From NCBI GenBank assembly GCA_028869615.1, contig JAGWRQ010000001.1, positions 1 to 28,091 of the forward strand: a stretch of 28,091 nt of DNA, written 5' to 3'. The DNA is from Candidatus Methylomirabilota bacterium. GTDB taxonomy: Bacteria; Methylomirabilota; Methylomirabilia; Methylomirabilales; Methylomirabilaceae. Both the position numbers and the translations under genes were made by a program. Shown here in pieces: positions 14,574 through 22,396 of the stretch (the stretch's first letter is position 1; each line of letters begins with the position of its first letter). Under the pieces are notes generated by a model. That model did not search any database, was not told the DNA's origin, and saw nothing but the letters and a program-made list of their open reading frames with translations.

Positions 14574-14852
14574 ATGAGTGTGAAGGTGCGTATCCCGACC
14601 CCTTTACGGGGTTTGACCAGCGGGCAAGGAGAGGTCGAGGGGCAGGGGAACTCCATTCATGAGCTGATTGAGAATCTGGAGCGGTCCTATGCCGGCTTGA
14701 GGGAACGGATCTATGATGACTCCGGCAGCGTTCGCCGTTTCATCAATATCTATGTGAATGAAGAAGATATCCGATTTTTGCAGGGGATCTCGACGCCGCT
14801 CAAACCGGGCGACCTTGTGTCCATCGTCCCGGCCATTGCCGGCGGTTGCTGA
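14574..14852 (+). CDS. cysO: CysO-type ubiquitin-like sulfur carrier ending Gly-Gly-Cys
   Basis: The 92-residue beta-grasp protein recalls Mycobacterium CysO closely: VRIPTPLRGLTSGQ, LIENLERSYAGLRERI, RRFINIYVNEEDIRF and a C-terminus PAIAGGC. CysO ends at Gly-Gly, which the E1 enzyme adenylates and sulfur converts to a thiocarboxylate. Here one extra residue, cysteine, follows Gly-Gly, so the primary product equals the CysO-cysteine adduct that Mec proteases cleave. The JAMM protease at 5484-5960 is the obvious maturase. This is much closer to CysO than to molybdopterin MoaD. The ATG at 14574 has AAAGGAG upstream; a longer in-frame start at 14523 would overlap thrC and add 17 residues. It is the last gene of the NIL-NIL-thrC-cysO run. 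Confidence 0.9.
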   Translation: MSVKVRIPTPLRGLTSGQGEVEGQGNSIHELIENLERSYAGLRERIYDDSGSVRRFINIYVNEEDIRFLQGISTPLKPGDLVSIVPAIAGGC

Positions 14853-14921
14853 GCAAAGCGCGGTCAAAGCGGTCAATGTGGTAACCGTAGCAGCGCGACG
14901 CGTGAGTATCGAGCGGTTCCT

Positions 14922-15476
14922 TTACTTGGAGGTCCGATCAAACCGTTTGATCATCTCGGCGCTGAGGTCAAGGTTTTTGTTAAAGTACAAGATACCGGGG
15001 CGCTGCGTCTCCAGGATGACGGAGAAGCCTTTTTCAACGGCGTAGGCTTTCAGCATGCTGTCAAACTTGCTGGCAAGTTCCTGGATGCTCTCCGTCTCCG
15101 CATTTTTCAGCGTCTCCGTCTTATCTTCGAGGAGGCGTTGAAAGGCTGCTTCGTCGCGTTCGAGCTTCGCGGAACGGTCCTGCCGCTCCGCCGGGGTGAG
15201 TCGAGACGTTGCCGACTCGAGTTCCTTCTGGCGTGCGAGCAGCTTTGCCTCCTCGGCCTTCATCTCTTTCTTTAGCTTCTCGGCCATTTTCTCCAATCGC
15301 GCCTTGGCGGCTTTGCCGGCTTTGGAGCCAAGGGCTACCTCCCGGAAGTTCACTACGCCGATCTTTTGAGGTTTTTGGCCAGATGCTGCCGACGGAACAG
15401 CGAGAGCGAGACCTGCGCTCAGGCACGCGATGGAGCACCTGGCGAAGAAACCCGCAATACCTGATCTTATTTTCAT
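14922..15476 (-). CDS. OmpH/Skp-family periplasmic chaperone
   Basis: The 184-residue protein has a signal peptide (a basic start, hydrophobic core and AVPSAASG cleavage region). The family motif KIGVVNFREVALGSKAG comes next. A long charged coiled coil follows at about residues 55-140, typical of Skp/OmpH, which grips unfolded outer-membrane proteins in the periplasm. The C-terminus FSVILETQRPGILYFNKNLDLS is the family core strand-helix. It ends the ispH operon. Its ATG overlaps the stop codon of the preceding gene (ATGA), implying translational coupling. The usual neighbours bamA and lpxD are absent. Confidence 0.85.
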   Translation of the reverse strand: MKIRSGIAGFFARCSIACLSAGLALAVPSAASGQKPQKIGVVNFREVALGSKAGKAAKARLEKMAEKLKKEMKAEEAKLLARQKELESATSRLTPAERQDRSAKLERDEAAFQRLLEDKTETLKNAETESIQELASKFDSMLKAYAVEKGFSVILETQRPGILYFNKNLDLSAEMIKRFDRTSK

Positions 15477-16009
15477 CGTTGTCTCTCGTGGCGAAGCTCT
15501 TCCAACTGCCGCTTCAGGCGGTCCGCCATCTGCTTGGCCTTCGCCTGTAAGGCAGTAGATCCTTCTTGAGCAATAGACGCCGTTAATTCTTCCCAGTGGG
15601 AAGCGTAAAGGTGTGCAGTATCGGTCAGTCGCCTGACCATTCCCTCACCAATCGGGTCGGGATTACCGCGCTCCTGATAGGTAACGCCTGCGGAATCGAG
15701 TTGGATGTACTCCACCCAATGGAGTGCTCCCTTATACCAATGCAGGCGGAGGAGCTGAGCCTGACAACGCCGGTTTACCTGCTCTAACCGTAGGAGATCG
15801 GTGGCCTCAAGATCTGCCGGTTCCCGTTGTAATTCCGCAGCCTCGGTGATCTCATACGCCTGGCGCCAGCTCATGCCGATTGTAAGCTGATCGTACATCG
15901 TGATATACGGGAGCGGCGCCTTGTACTCGGCGCTCAAGGCGACTGCCGGGTAGATGAACAATAGACACGCGTAGAGGGCAAAAGATACGAATGGCCGCTT
16001 CATGCCCAT
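15473..16009 (-). CDS. Secreted hypothetical protein
   Basis: This 178-residue protein begins with a signal peptide (MGMKRPFVSF, a hydrophobic stretch, likely cleavage after VALSA). The mature part is helical and charged, with MYDQLTIGMSWRQAYEIT, resembling the small lipoprotein/SmpA-type GMxxxxVxxxxG turn only loosely. The C-terminal QAKAKQMADRLKRQLEELRHERQR-like tail is coiled-coil prone. No family was recognised. It overlaps the ompH/skp start by four bases and may act with it in the envelope. No clear ribosome site helps choose between the ATGs at 16009 and 16003. Confidence 0.6.
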   Translation of the reverse strand: MGMKRPFVSFALYACLLFIYPAVALSAEYKAPLPYITMYDQLTIGMSWRQAYEITEAAELQREPADLEATDLLRLEQVNRRCQAQLLRLHWYKGALHWVEYIQLDSAGVTYQERGNPDPIGEGMVRRLTDTAHLYASHWEELTASIAQEGSTALQAKAKQMADRLKRQLEELRHERQR

Positions 16010-16103
16010 GAGTGAGGGTACTGTCCTTGTCCGGCATCTGCCGGCTGAAATGACTGCGCGTTGCACGCCTATTGATGCAACCTCGGTCAAGCACCTGATT
16101 CTG

Positions 16104-16565
16104 TCAGAGGGCTAAGCGGTCCGGTAGAGGCGGCGGCGGCGTTGGAGCTGACTGCGACCCGGCAGGGGTGGTGGTGGCCCGAAGCCGGCGGTCGGTTTGC
16201 TCAAAGATAAGAGGCGGCCACCAGATAGACCACGTCCAGACACCTGATAAATCGCCTCGGGTCAGGACTTCCACTTGCGACTGTTCGGCCCCCATGTCCC
16301 GGACAGCGACGTATACGATTTCTCCCAGGCCTTGTTCCCGGTATGCAGTGGAGAAGTATGCGAGGCGCGGATTGGAATGGCTTGGAACAAGATCGGTCGG
16401 AAAAAAGTTGAGGTCTCGAAGCGCCTGGTTCACAGCTACGAGCGTTTCCTTGGCAGGCCGTGGGTAAGATTTGACCGCCCGACTTGCGCCAGGAAAGGCG
16501 GCGCAGCCCGCCATCGCCAGGAAGAGCAGCAAGGTCAAAAATTGTCGGTAGCTTTGGTAGCGCAT
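16104..16565 (-). CDS. Putative lipoprotein
   Basis: The 153-residue protein starts MRYQSYRQFLTLLLFLAMAGC, where LAMAGC is a lipobox and the cysteine is the likely lipidation site. The mature domain (RPAKETLVAVNQALRDLNFF to EVLTRGDLSGVWTW) has an alpha-beta pattern seen in small envelope lipoproteins, but I cannot name the family. The tail is proline-rich. It sits ten bases after the small membrane protein gene in the ispH operon. A start further upstream (16595) is in frame, but the lipobox spacing favours 16565. Confidence 0.7.
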   Translation of the reverse strand: MRYQSYRQFLTLLLFLAMAGCAAFPGASRAVKSYPRPAKETLVAVNQALRDLNFFPTDLVPSHSNPRLAYFSTAYREQGLGEIVYVAVRDMGAEQSQVEVLTRGDLSGVWTWSIWWPPLIFEQTDRRLRATTTPAGSQSAPTPPPPLPDRLAL

Positions 16566-16575
16566 GATGCTTTTT

Positions 16576-16692
16576 CTACCCTTCCCCGTGTGCATCGTTT
16601 CGCTTAGCCAGCCACCAAGCCAGTAGGACCGTCAGTGCCATCAATATCGGCGTGATGCCATATGCGAGGGCGATGATCACGATCTGTCGCAT
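16576..16692 (-). CDS. Small single-pass membrane protein of 38 residues
   Basis: The minus strand from the ATG at 16692 reads MRQIVIIALAYGITPILMAL, then TVLLAWWLAKRNDAHGEG and a stop at 16576-16578. GGTGGAAAGACAGG upstream offers a weak ribosome site. About 26 hydrophobic residues followed by a charged, basic tail are typical of bacterial membrane microproteins. It lies between ispH (32 bp away) and the lipoprotein gene (10 bp away) with no other gene in that gap. There is no recognised family. Conservation in relatives would decide whether it is real. Confidence 0.5.
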   Translation of the reverse strand: MRQIVIIALAYGITPILMALTVLLAWWLAKRNDAHGEG

Positions 16693-16723
16693 ACCTGTCT
16701 TTCCACCACGGGTAATCTGCAGG

Positions 16724-17722
16724 CTATGCGGCGCTTGCCACCTGGCTTGTGCGCGAGGAGAGTCCGACTTCCAGGCCGGCGCGCGCTCGAACCAGCTCCT
16801 GAGGCAGGCCGAAATTTACCTCCTCCTTAATCGGTTCGATCTCCTCGATGTTCGTTACGCCCAACTTTTTGAAATAGCTGACGACTCCCTGGACCAGATG
16901 CTCGGGAGCTGAAGCTCCCGCTGTGACCCCAATGACCCGTGTACCCTCAAGCCATGCTGGGTTGATCTCGCTGACATCATCGATTAAATAGGCCTGTACC
17001 CCTACCCCTTTGGCGACCTCGATCAACCGCTTGGAATTCGAACTGTTTTGCGAGCCGAGGGCCAGAATCAGATCAACGCGTGAGGCCAACTCCTTGAGTG
17101 CGGTCTGCCGATTCTGAGTCGCGTAGCAGATGTCTTCTTTTGACGGAGAGGCCAATGCCGGGAACTTCTGTTTGAGGGCGTCGATGATTCCGGTAGTATC
17201 ATCCAGGCTGAGAGTGGTCTGTGTGATCACCGCCACCTTGGTGGGATCGGGAACGTTCAGCTCCTCCAACTGCTCCGCTGACCCGATGACGGTGATGGCG
17301 TCCGGCGCCTCGCCCGTTGTTCCGATTACCTCATCGTGCCCTTTATGGCCGACGAGGATGATAGAGCGGCCTTCTTGGGCGAACTTGATTGCCTCGTTAT
17401 GCACCTTGGTCACCAGGGGGCAGGTGGCATCGATGACCTTCAGCCGTTTGGCAGCGGCCTGTGCCCGCACCTCCGGAGAGACGCCGTGGGCGCTATATAT
17501 GACAAGCGCGCCATCGGGAACCTCGTCCAGGTCATCGACAAAGATTGCTCCCTTCTGCTTGAGCTCTTCGACGACATGGCGGTTGTGGACGATCTCCTTC
17601 CGGACATACACCGCCTCATCGTACAGGTCGAGGGCGATCTTGACCACATCAATGGCGCGGTCCACGCCGGCGCAAAACCCTCTCGGCGTGGCTAAGATCA
17701 GCTTCTCAACGGTCACCAGCAT
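16724..17722 (-). CDS. ispH: 4-hydroxy-3-methylbut-2-enyl diphosphate reductase
   Basis: The 332-residue IspH (LytB) has the three conserved cysteines that hold the 4Fe-4S cluster: C17 in PRGFCAGV, C101 in DATCPLVTKVH, and C199 in CYATQNRQ. The SQNSSNS phosphate-binding stretch also fits. It performs the last step of the MEP pathway, making IPP and DMAPP from HMBPP. A strong promoter at 17782-17810 lies upstream. It heads a minus-strand operon of envelope genes. Confidence 0.95.
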   Translation of the reverse strand: MLVTVEKLILATPRGFCAGVDRAIDVVKIALDLYDEAVYVRKEIVHNRHVVEELKQKGAIFVDDLDEVPDGALVIYSAHGVSPEVRAQAAAKRLKVIDATCPLVTKVHNEAIKFAQEGRSIILVGHKGHDEVIGTTGEAPDAITVIGSAEQLEELNVPDPTKVAVITQTTLSLDDTTGIIDALKQKFPALASPSKEDICYATQNRQTALKELASRVDLILALGSQNSSNSKRLIEVAKGVGVQAYLIDDVSEINPAWLEGTRVIGVTAGASAPEHLVQGVVSYFKKLGVTNIEEIEPIKEEVNFGLPQELVRARAGLEVGLSSRTSQVASAA

Positions 17723-17781
17723 ACCTCGCGATGTACGGCTCCATTCAGGCTCAGTTGACGTGACGCACTGACATGGCAGGC

Positions 17782-17810
17782 ATCATAGCAGAGGAGGACG
17801 ATGCTGTCAA
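17782..17810 (-). promoter_or_regulatory. Strong sigma-70-type promoter for ispH operon
   Basis: On the minus strand a perfect TTGACA (17810-17805) is followed by a 17-bp spacer and TATGAT (17787-17782). It lies 60 bp upstream of the ispH ATG and is the best match to consensus in the gap. Confidence 0.75.
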
Positions 17811-17889
17811 AAACCTCATCCATTCGTTTTTCTCGGGTTCTCGAAGAAAGGTTTGACAGGCGCCCGTGCCAGACTGACACTGAACCGCG

Positions 17890-18303
17890 TTAGGCGATAC
17901 CGAGGGCCTTGGCCGCCCGTTTGAGGTCGGGTGGCTTGACCCACAGGATGGCGCCGTACCGATTCTCGCCGGCGCAGACTGCCGTGACGGCGGTGACGTT
18001 GATCTTCGTATCCGCCAGTTTGCTCAGTAGATTGGCGACGGCACCGATACGGTCCTTGCCCTGGATGAGAAAGCCGCTCTTCTTCTTGCTGAGCTTACAC
18101 CCGGCTTTCTTGGCGCATTTCGCAAAGGCTACCGGATCGGCTGGGATAAAATCTAATTGGGCGCGCCGGCCCCTGGGAAACCCTGAAAAGGCCAGCAGGT
18201 TGTGCCCTGCTTCCTTAATCGCGCTGAGCACGCGCGCCGCCTCTCCCGGCTTGTTGGGGGTCTCAATGTAGAAGTAATCTACGCGAGTGATCGTCTCAGC
18301 CAT
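17890..18303 (-). CDS. ACT-domain amino-acid-binding protein
   Basis: The 137-residue protein contains two ACT-like folds: DYFYIETPNKPGEAARVLSA with a glycine-rich ligand turn, then GFLIQGKDRIGAVANLLSKLADTKINVTAVTAV. ACT domains bind amino acids and regulate enzymes allosterically. The free form here probably senses a small ligand; the partner enzyme is unknown. A textbook AAGGAGG sits seven bases before the ATG at 18303. The longer in-frame reading from 18363 has no such site. It is transcribed towards ispH, from which a promoter gap separates it, and is divergent from the lipoprotein at 18517. Confidence 0.8.
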   Translation of the reverse strand: MAETITRVDYFYIETPNKPGEAARVLSAIKEAGHNLLAFSGFPRGRRAQLDFIPADPVAFAKCAKKAGCKLSKKKSGFLIQGKDRIGAVANLLSKLADTKINVTAVTAVCAGENRYGAILWVKPPDLKRAAKALGIA

Positions 18304-18516
18304 GGTCGCCTCCTTGCGGCGCGTACTGTGGTTTACGGCACCGGATACCGCATGAATCAACAACGCGTTAACTCGCCGAACAGCCTATCCCGCGAAGACT
18401 CTTTGAACTGATGCCACAATATTGTAAAATCCACGCCGTGTCAACTGCTCGGGCGACGGAAGAGGCGAGGGGAACCTACCGGATGAGTCTGGAAGGAGCG
18501 GAGAGGAAATCCGACG

Positions 18517-18978
18517 ATGCTGACGCGTCATAACAGACCGTTGAGGTGGAGTCGTGTGGTAAAGCAGATGCTGCTGCTGGGCGTCCTGGTCTTCGCGCTG
18601 ACAGCCTGTGCGAGCTGGCGAGTCAAGTCGACCTTGCCGGGACCGGGCGTGCCGCTCATCTCCAATCTCCAGATCGAACCCGTGAAGGTGAAAGTCGGAG
18701 AAACGGTGAGAGTCACCTTTGACTTCGAAGACACCGATGCTGACGTTGTGGAGGCTCGCATCTTTCCTTCTGAGGTTCGGGAATGGGTCTACACACCGGC
18801 CCTTGCGCCGAAGATCCTGGACCTGAAAACCGATAAGTACGGCCTGGCCATCGGGACAGTCGAAACAAGCCTCAAGTGGGAGAGCGAGGGGATCAAGATC
18901 GTAGAGGTCTTCGTGGTGGATGAAAAGAATCACACGAGCAACGCATTGCGAGCGCGTGTCGCGGTCAGCCGTTGGTGA
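18517..18978 (+). CDS. Putative lipoprotein with Ig-like fold
   Basis: The 153-residue product has an N-terminal signal (MLTRHNRPLRW, then a hydrophobic stretch) and a lipobox FALTAC ending in the likely lipidated cysteine at about residue 31. The mature part (LISNLQIEPVKVKVGETVRVTFDFEDTDADV to RARVAVSRW) has alternating beta strands typical of an immunoglobulin-like domain. No catalytic motif is evident. GGAGCGGAGAGG lies upstream of the ATG. Function unknown. Confidence 0.72.
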   Translation: MLTRHNRPLRWSRVVKQMLLLGVLVFALTACASWRVKSTLPGPGVPLISNLQIEPVKVKVGETVRVTFDFEDTDADVVEARIFPSEVREWVYTPALAPKILDLKTDKYGLAIGTVETSLKWESEGIKIVEVFVVDEKNHTSNALRARVAVSRW

Positions 18979-19000
18979 GCGTTGGGTTTCTCGAATCGCG

Positions 19001-19030
19001 CAGGCGCGAAACGCCGTTTTTCAGCGCCTG
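19001..19030. terminator. Inverted repeat, possible terminator of the lipoprotein gene
   Basis: CAGGCGC (19001-19007) pairs with GCGCCTG (19024-19030). An internal GGCG/CGCC hairpin is followed by GTTTTT. The structure lies 22 bp after the lipoprotein stop. The run of T is short and inside the larger stem, so strength is uncertain. Confidence 0.4.
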
Positions 19031-19034
19031 CCCA

Positions 19035-19063
19035 TTGACATTCTCAGACTCGTGATTTACTGT
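19035..19063 (+). promoter_or_regulatory. Candidate promoter for the GalT-like gene
   Basis: TTGACA at 19035-19040 is perfect; 17 bp later is TACTGT (19058-19063), a weak -10. The gene starts 50 bp downstream. Confidence 0.4.
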
Positions 19064-19113
19064 TATGGGGTTTCAAGCGAGGAGATTTTGGGATAGAGGA
19101 GGACAACAACCGG

Positions 19114-20112
19114 ATGCCGCAACTTCGCAAGGATCCGATCACTTCGCGATGGGTCATTATCTCGACAGAGCGAGGGAAGCGCCCCTTGGACTTTCCCGCC
19201 GCTCCGCCGCCGAAGCAATTGGGGTTTTGCCCCTTCTGCCCAGGGAATGAAGACAAAACGCCTCCTGAGATCATGGTCTATCGAAAGAACGGTGACCTGT
19301 CAGATCGCAAGGGATGGAGCCTTCGTGTTGTACCCAACAAGTTCCCTGCACTCCAGATCGAGGGAGACCTGGATCGGGCGGGTGAAGGGATCTACGATAA
19401 GATGCACGGGTTAGGGGCTCATGAGGTGATCATTGAGTCCCCCAACCACAATGACGTACTCTCCGCCATGCCTGAGGAGCGGATAGAGGATGTCCTGTGG
19501 GCCTATCGGGACCGGATACTCGATCTCAAGAAAGACGACCGATTTCAGTACATCTTGATCTTCAAGAACCACGGTGAGCAAGCCGGCGCCTCCTTGGAAC
19601 ACCCTCATTCTCAGCTCATTGCGACCCCTATCGTTCCGAAGCGGGCTCGAGAAGAGGTAGATGGCGCCAAGGCCTACTTTGATTACAAGGATCGATGTAT
19701 CTTCTGCGACATGATCCGTCAGGAACTGCAGCAAGAACTGAGGGTGATCGCGCGGAATGATGAGTTCATCGCGATCGCGCCCTTCGCGTCGCGCTTTCCG
19801 TTCGAGACCTGGATCCTTCCCAGGAGGCATGAACCGTTCTTCCAGGATGCGCAGAAGCACGACATGGTGAGTTGCTCCAGGATGTTGAAGGAGGTCCTTG
19901 GCAAAATGAATCAGGTGCTCATCGATCCCCCGTACAATTACCTGATTCACAGTTTGCCGCTCCAGGAGACCGAGGTGAATCATTATCACTGGCATATTGA
20001 GATTATGCCGACCCTCGCCAAGGTGGCAGGCTTCGAGTGGGGGACCGGTTTTTACATCAATCCTGTTCTTCCCGAGGATGCAGCCAAGCATCTTCGGGAG
20101 GCACGATTGTAG
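19114..20112 (+). CDS. galT: GalT-like nucleotidyl (uridylyl) transferase, HIT superfamily
   Basis: The 332-residue protein has the GalT architecture. A CxxC zinc pair, C39/C42 in FCPFCPGN, is followed by EHPHSQLIATP with the nucleophilic and supporting histidines H163 and H165. A second CxxC pair (C195/C198, CIFCDM) and the C-terminal NHYHWHIEIMP complete the fold. GalT exchanges UMP between UDP-glucose and galactose-1-phosphate through a uridylyl-histidine. Serine rather than the usual glycine follows the HPH motif, as I recall for plant ADP-glucose phosphorylase, so the substrate may differ. No other Leloir gene is present in the window. GGAGGA precedes the ATG. Confidence 0.82.
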   Translation: MPQLRKDPITSRWVIISTERGKRPLDFPAAPPPKQLGFCPFCPGNEDKTPPEIMVYRKNGDLSDRKGWSLRVVPNKFPALQIEGDLDRAGEGIYDKMHGLGAHEVIIESPNHNDVLSAMPEERIEDVLWAYRDRILDLKKDDRFQYILIFKNHGEQAGASLEHPHSQLIATPIVPKRAREEVDGAKAYFDYKDRCIFCDMIRQELQQELRVIARNDEFIAIAPFASRFPFETWILPRRHEPFFQDAQKHDMVSCSRMLKEVLGKMNQVLIDPPYNYLIHSLPLQETEVNHYHWHIEIMPTLAKVAGFEWGTGFYINPVLPEDAAKHLREARL

Positions 20113-20240
20113 CTGCCTAGAAAACAGTCAGGGTAGGCAGAGGGATGCGTAAAGCTTTGGCAGGGCCGGAGGCTCAGCAAGCGGAAAAATAACTGGAACG
20201 GTCCAGAGGTGGTGGGTTTGGCAGGCCGACGGAGCGATAG

Positions 20241-20720
<480 letters not shown>

Positions 20721-20775
20721 AGGTGAACTGTTCAACGGCGAATTGTTCGACCCGAGAAGGAGGAAAGGCAGTCCT

Positions 20776-22191
20776 ATGACACCGAAGGATGTCATCAAGC
20801 TGGCGAACGACCGAGGCGCAAAGATCGTTGACCTCAGATTCATCGACCTGCCCGGTCTGTGGCAGCATTTTTCCATGTCCAGGCGAGAATTGACGGAAGA
20901 GCTGTTCACGGACGGGGTCGGGTTCGATGGATCCTCTATTCGAGGTTTCCAGGCGATTCATGAGTCGGATATGCTCCTGATTCCCGATCCGGCGACGGCG
21001 ATTATGGATCCCTTCACAGCCGTTCCCACCCTGGTCTTGATCTGCAATATCATGGATCCGGTGACACGGCAGCTCTACAGTCGAGACCCGCGGTATATTG
21101 CGCAAAAGGCCGAGGCGTACCTCAAGTCAACAGCGCTTGCAGATACCTCCTACTTCGGCCCCGAGCTGGAGTTCTTCGTCTTTGACGACGTTCGGTTCGA
21201 TCAGAGCTACCAGCACGGCTACTACTTCATTGACTCGGAGGAGGGATTTTGGAACGCCGGGAAGGAAGAAAAGCCGAACTTGGGCTATAAGCCTCGCTAC
21301 AAGCAGGGCTATTTCCCTGTGCCGCCGATGGACAAGCTCCAGGACCTCCGCTCGGAGATGGTGTTGTCGCTGGAGTCTGTCGGGGTTCCGATTGAGGTCC
21401 ACCATCATGAGGTCGCGACGGCCGGTCAGTGCGAGATCGACATGCGGTTCGACACGCTCACCAAAATGGCGGACAAGGTGTTGTGGTACAAGTATTGCGT
21501 GAAGAACACCGCCCGCAAGCACGGCAAGACGGCCACCTTCATGCCCAAGCCGATTTTCCAGGACAACGGCTCAGGTATGCACGTTCACCAGAGCCTCTGG
21601 AAGGGTGGCAAGAACACCTTCTGGGAGCTTGGAGGGTACGGGGATCTGTCCGCGACGGCCCGTTACTACATCGGCGGATTGCTCAAGCATGCGCCCGCGC
21701 TCTGCGCCTTCATCGCTCCCACCACAAATTCGTACCGGCGACTCGTGCCCGGCTACGAGGCGCCGATCAACCTCGTGTACAGCCAACGCAACCGATCGGC
21801 CGCCGCCAGGATTCCCCTCTATTCAAAGAGCGAGAGGGCAAAGCGGATCGAGTTCCGAACGCCCGACCCCAGTTGCAACGCCTACCTGGCCTTCAGCGCG
21901 ATGCTCATGGCGGGTATTGACGGCATCCAGAAAAAGCTTGATCCCGGACAGCCGATCGACAAAGACCTGTACGAGCTCGAGCCGGAGGAGGCGAGGGAGA
22001 TCAAGCAGTTGCCAGGCAGCCTGGGCGAGGTCCTGGACGCCCTGGAAGCCGACCACGAGTTCCTGTTGAAGGGCGATGTCTTCACCCCGGATCTCATCGA
22101 GACCTGGATCGAGTACAAGCGGAAGAACGAGGTCGACCCGATCCGCCTCCGCCCTCATCCCTGGGAGTTCGCCCTCTACTTCGACATCTAA
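20776..22191 (+). CDS. glnA: Glutamine synthetase, class I
   Basis: The 471-residue protein is a class I-beta-type glutamine synthetase. It has FDGSSIRGF (50-58), [10 protein letters not shown] at 128-137, the ATP loop [18 protein letters not shown] (258-275) and NRSAAARIP (339-347). Y399 in [11 protein letters not shown] is the adenylylation site used by GlnE, encoded downstream. It joins glutamate and ammonia to form glutamine. The ATG at 20776 has GGAGGAAAGG upstream and follows glnB by 55 bp, so the two are likely co-transcribed. A strong terminator follows the stop. Confidence 0.95.
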   Translation: MTPKDVIKLANDRGAKIVDLRFIDLPGLWQHFSMSRRELTEELFTDGVGFDGSSIRGFQAIHESDMLLIPDPATAIMDPFTAVPTLVLICNIMDPVTRQLYSRDPRYIAQKAEAYLKSTALADTSYFGPELEFFVFDDVRFDQSYQHGYYFIDSEEGFWNAGKEEKPNLGYKPRYKQGYFPVPPMDKLQDLRSEMVLSLESVGVPIEVHHHEVATAGQCEIDMRFDTLTKMADKVLWYKYCVKNTARKHGKTATFMPKPIFQDNGSGMHVHQSLWKGGKNTFWELGGYGDLSATARYYIGGLLKHAPALCAFIAPTTNSYRRLVPGYEAPINLVYSQRNRSAAARIPLYSKSERAKRIEFRTPDPSCNAYLAFSAMLMAGIDGIQKKLDPGQPIDKDLYELEPEEAREIKQLPGSLGEVLDALEADHEFLLKGDVFTPDLIETWIEYKRKNEVDPIRLRPHPWEFALYFDI

Positions 22192-22215
22192 TCCTTTTAT
22201 AGTTGCTCATCCGAC

Positions 22216-22255
22216 AAACGGTCCTGGATACATCATCCAGGACCGTTTTACTTTT
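22216..22255 (+). terminator. Rho-independent terminator after glnA
   Basis: A perfect 14-bp stem (arms 22216-22229 and 22235-22248) closes around the 5-base loop ACATC. A T-rich tail TTTTACTTTT follows. It lies 24 bp beyond the glnA stop. Confidence 0.9.
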
Positions 22256-22308
22256 CCCTAATCTGAGGACGATTTCTGTGCATCTTATCGCTGGGTTTCT
22301 CACACAAC

Positions 22309-22338
22309 TTGCGACGTCCCGACCCGTCATGATAGTAT
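22309..22338 (+). promoter_or_regulatory. Candidate promoter for the glycine-zipper lipoprotein
   Basis: TTGCGA (22309-22314) and TAGTAT (22333-22338) are separated by 18 bp in the gap after the glnA terminator. The next gene starts 58 bp downstream. Confidence 0.4.
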
Positions 22339-22396
22339 GCGGGTGCAAGGAGTATAGCCGGCATCAGTCCTGAATCGAGAGAGGAGGAGGGAAGAG

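Noticed and set aside
14574..14852. Molybdopterin synthase small subunit MoaD
   Set aside because: The sequence (IPTPLRG, FINIYVNEED, PAIAGG) matches CysO far better, and no other molybdenum cofactor genes are present.
14853..14921. Terminator in the convergent gap between cysO and the chaperone gene
   Set aside because: I found no hairpin with a T-run there on either strand.
17742..17758. TTGACGTGACGCA near ispH sharing a 9-mer with the dyad upstream of the regulator
   Set aside because: It has only one arm of the repeat and no paired CGTCAA, so it was not taken as a second operator.
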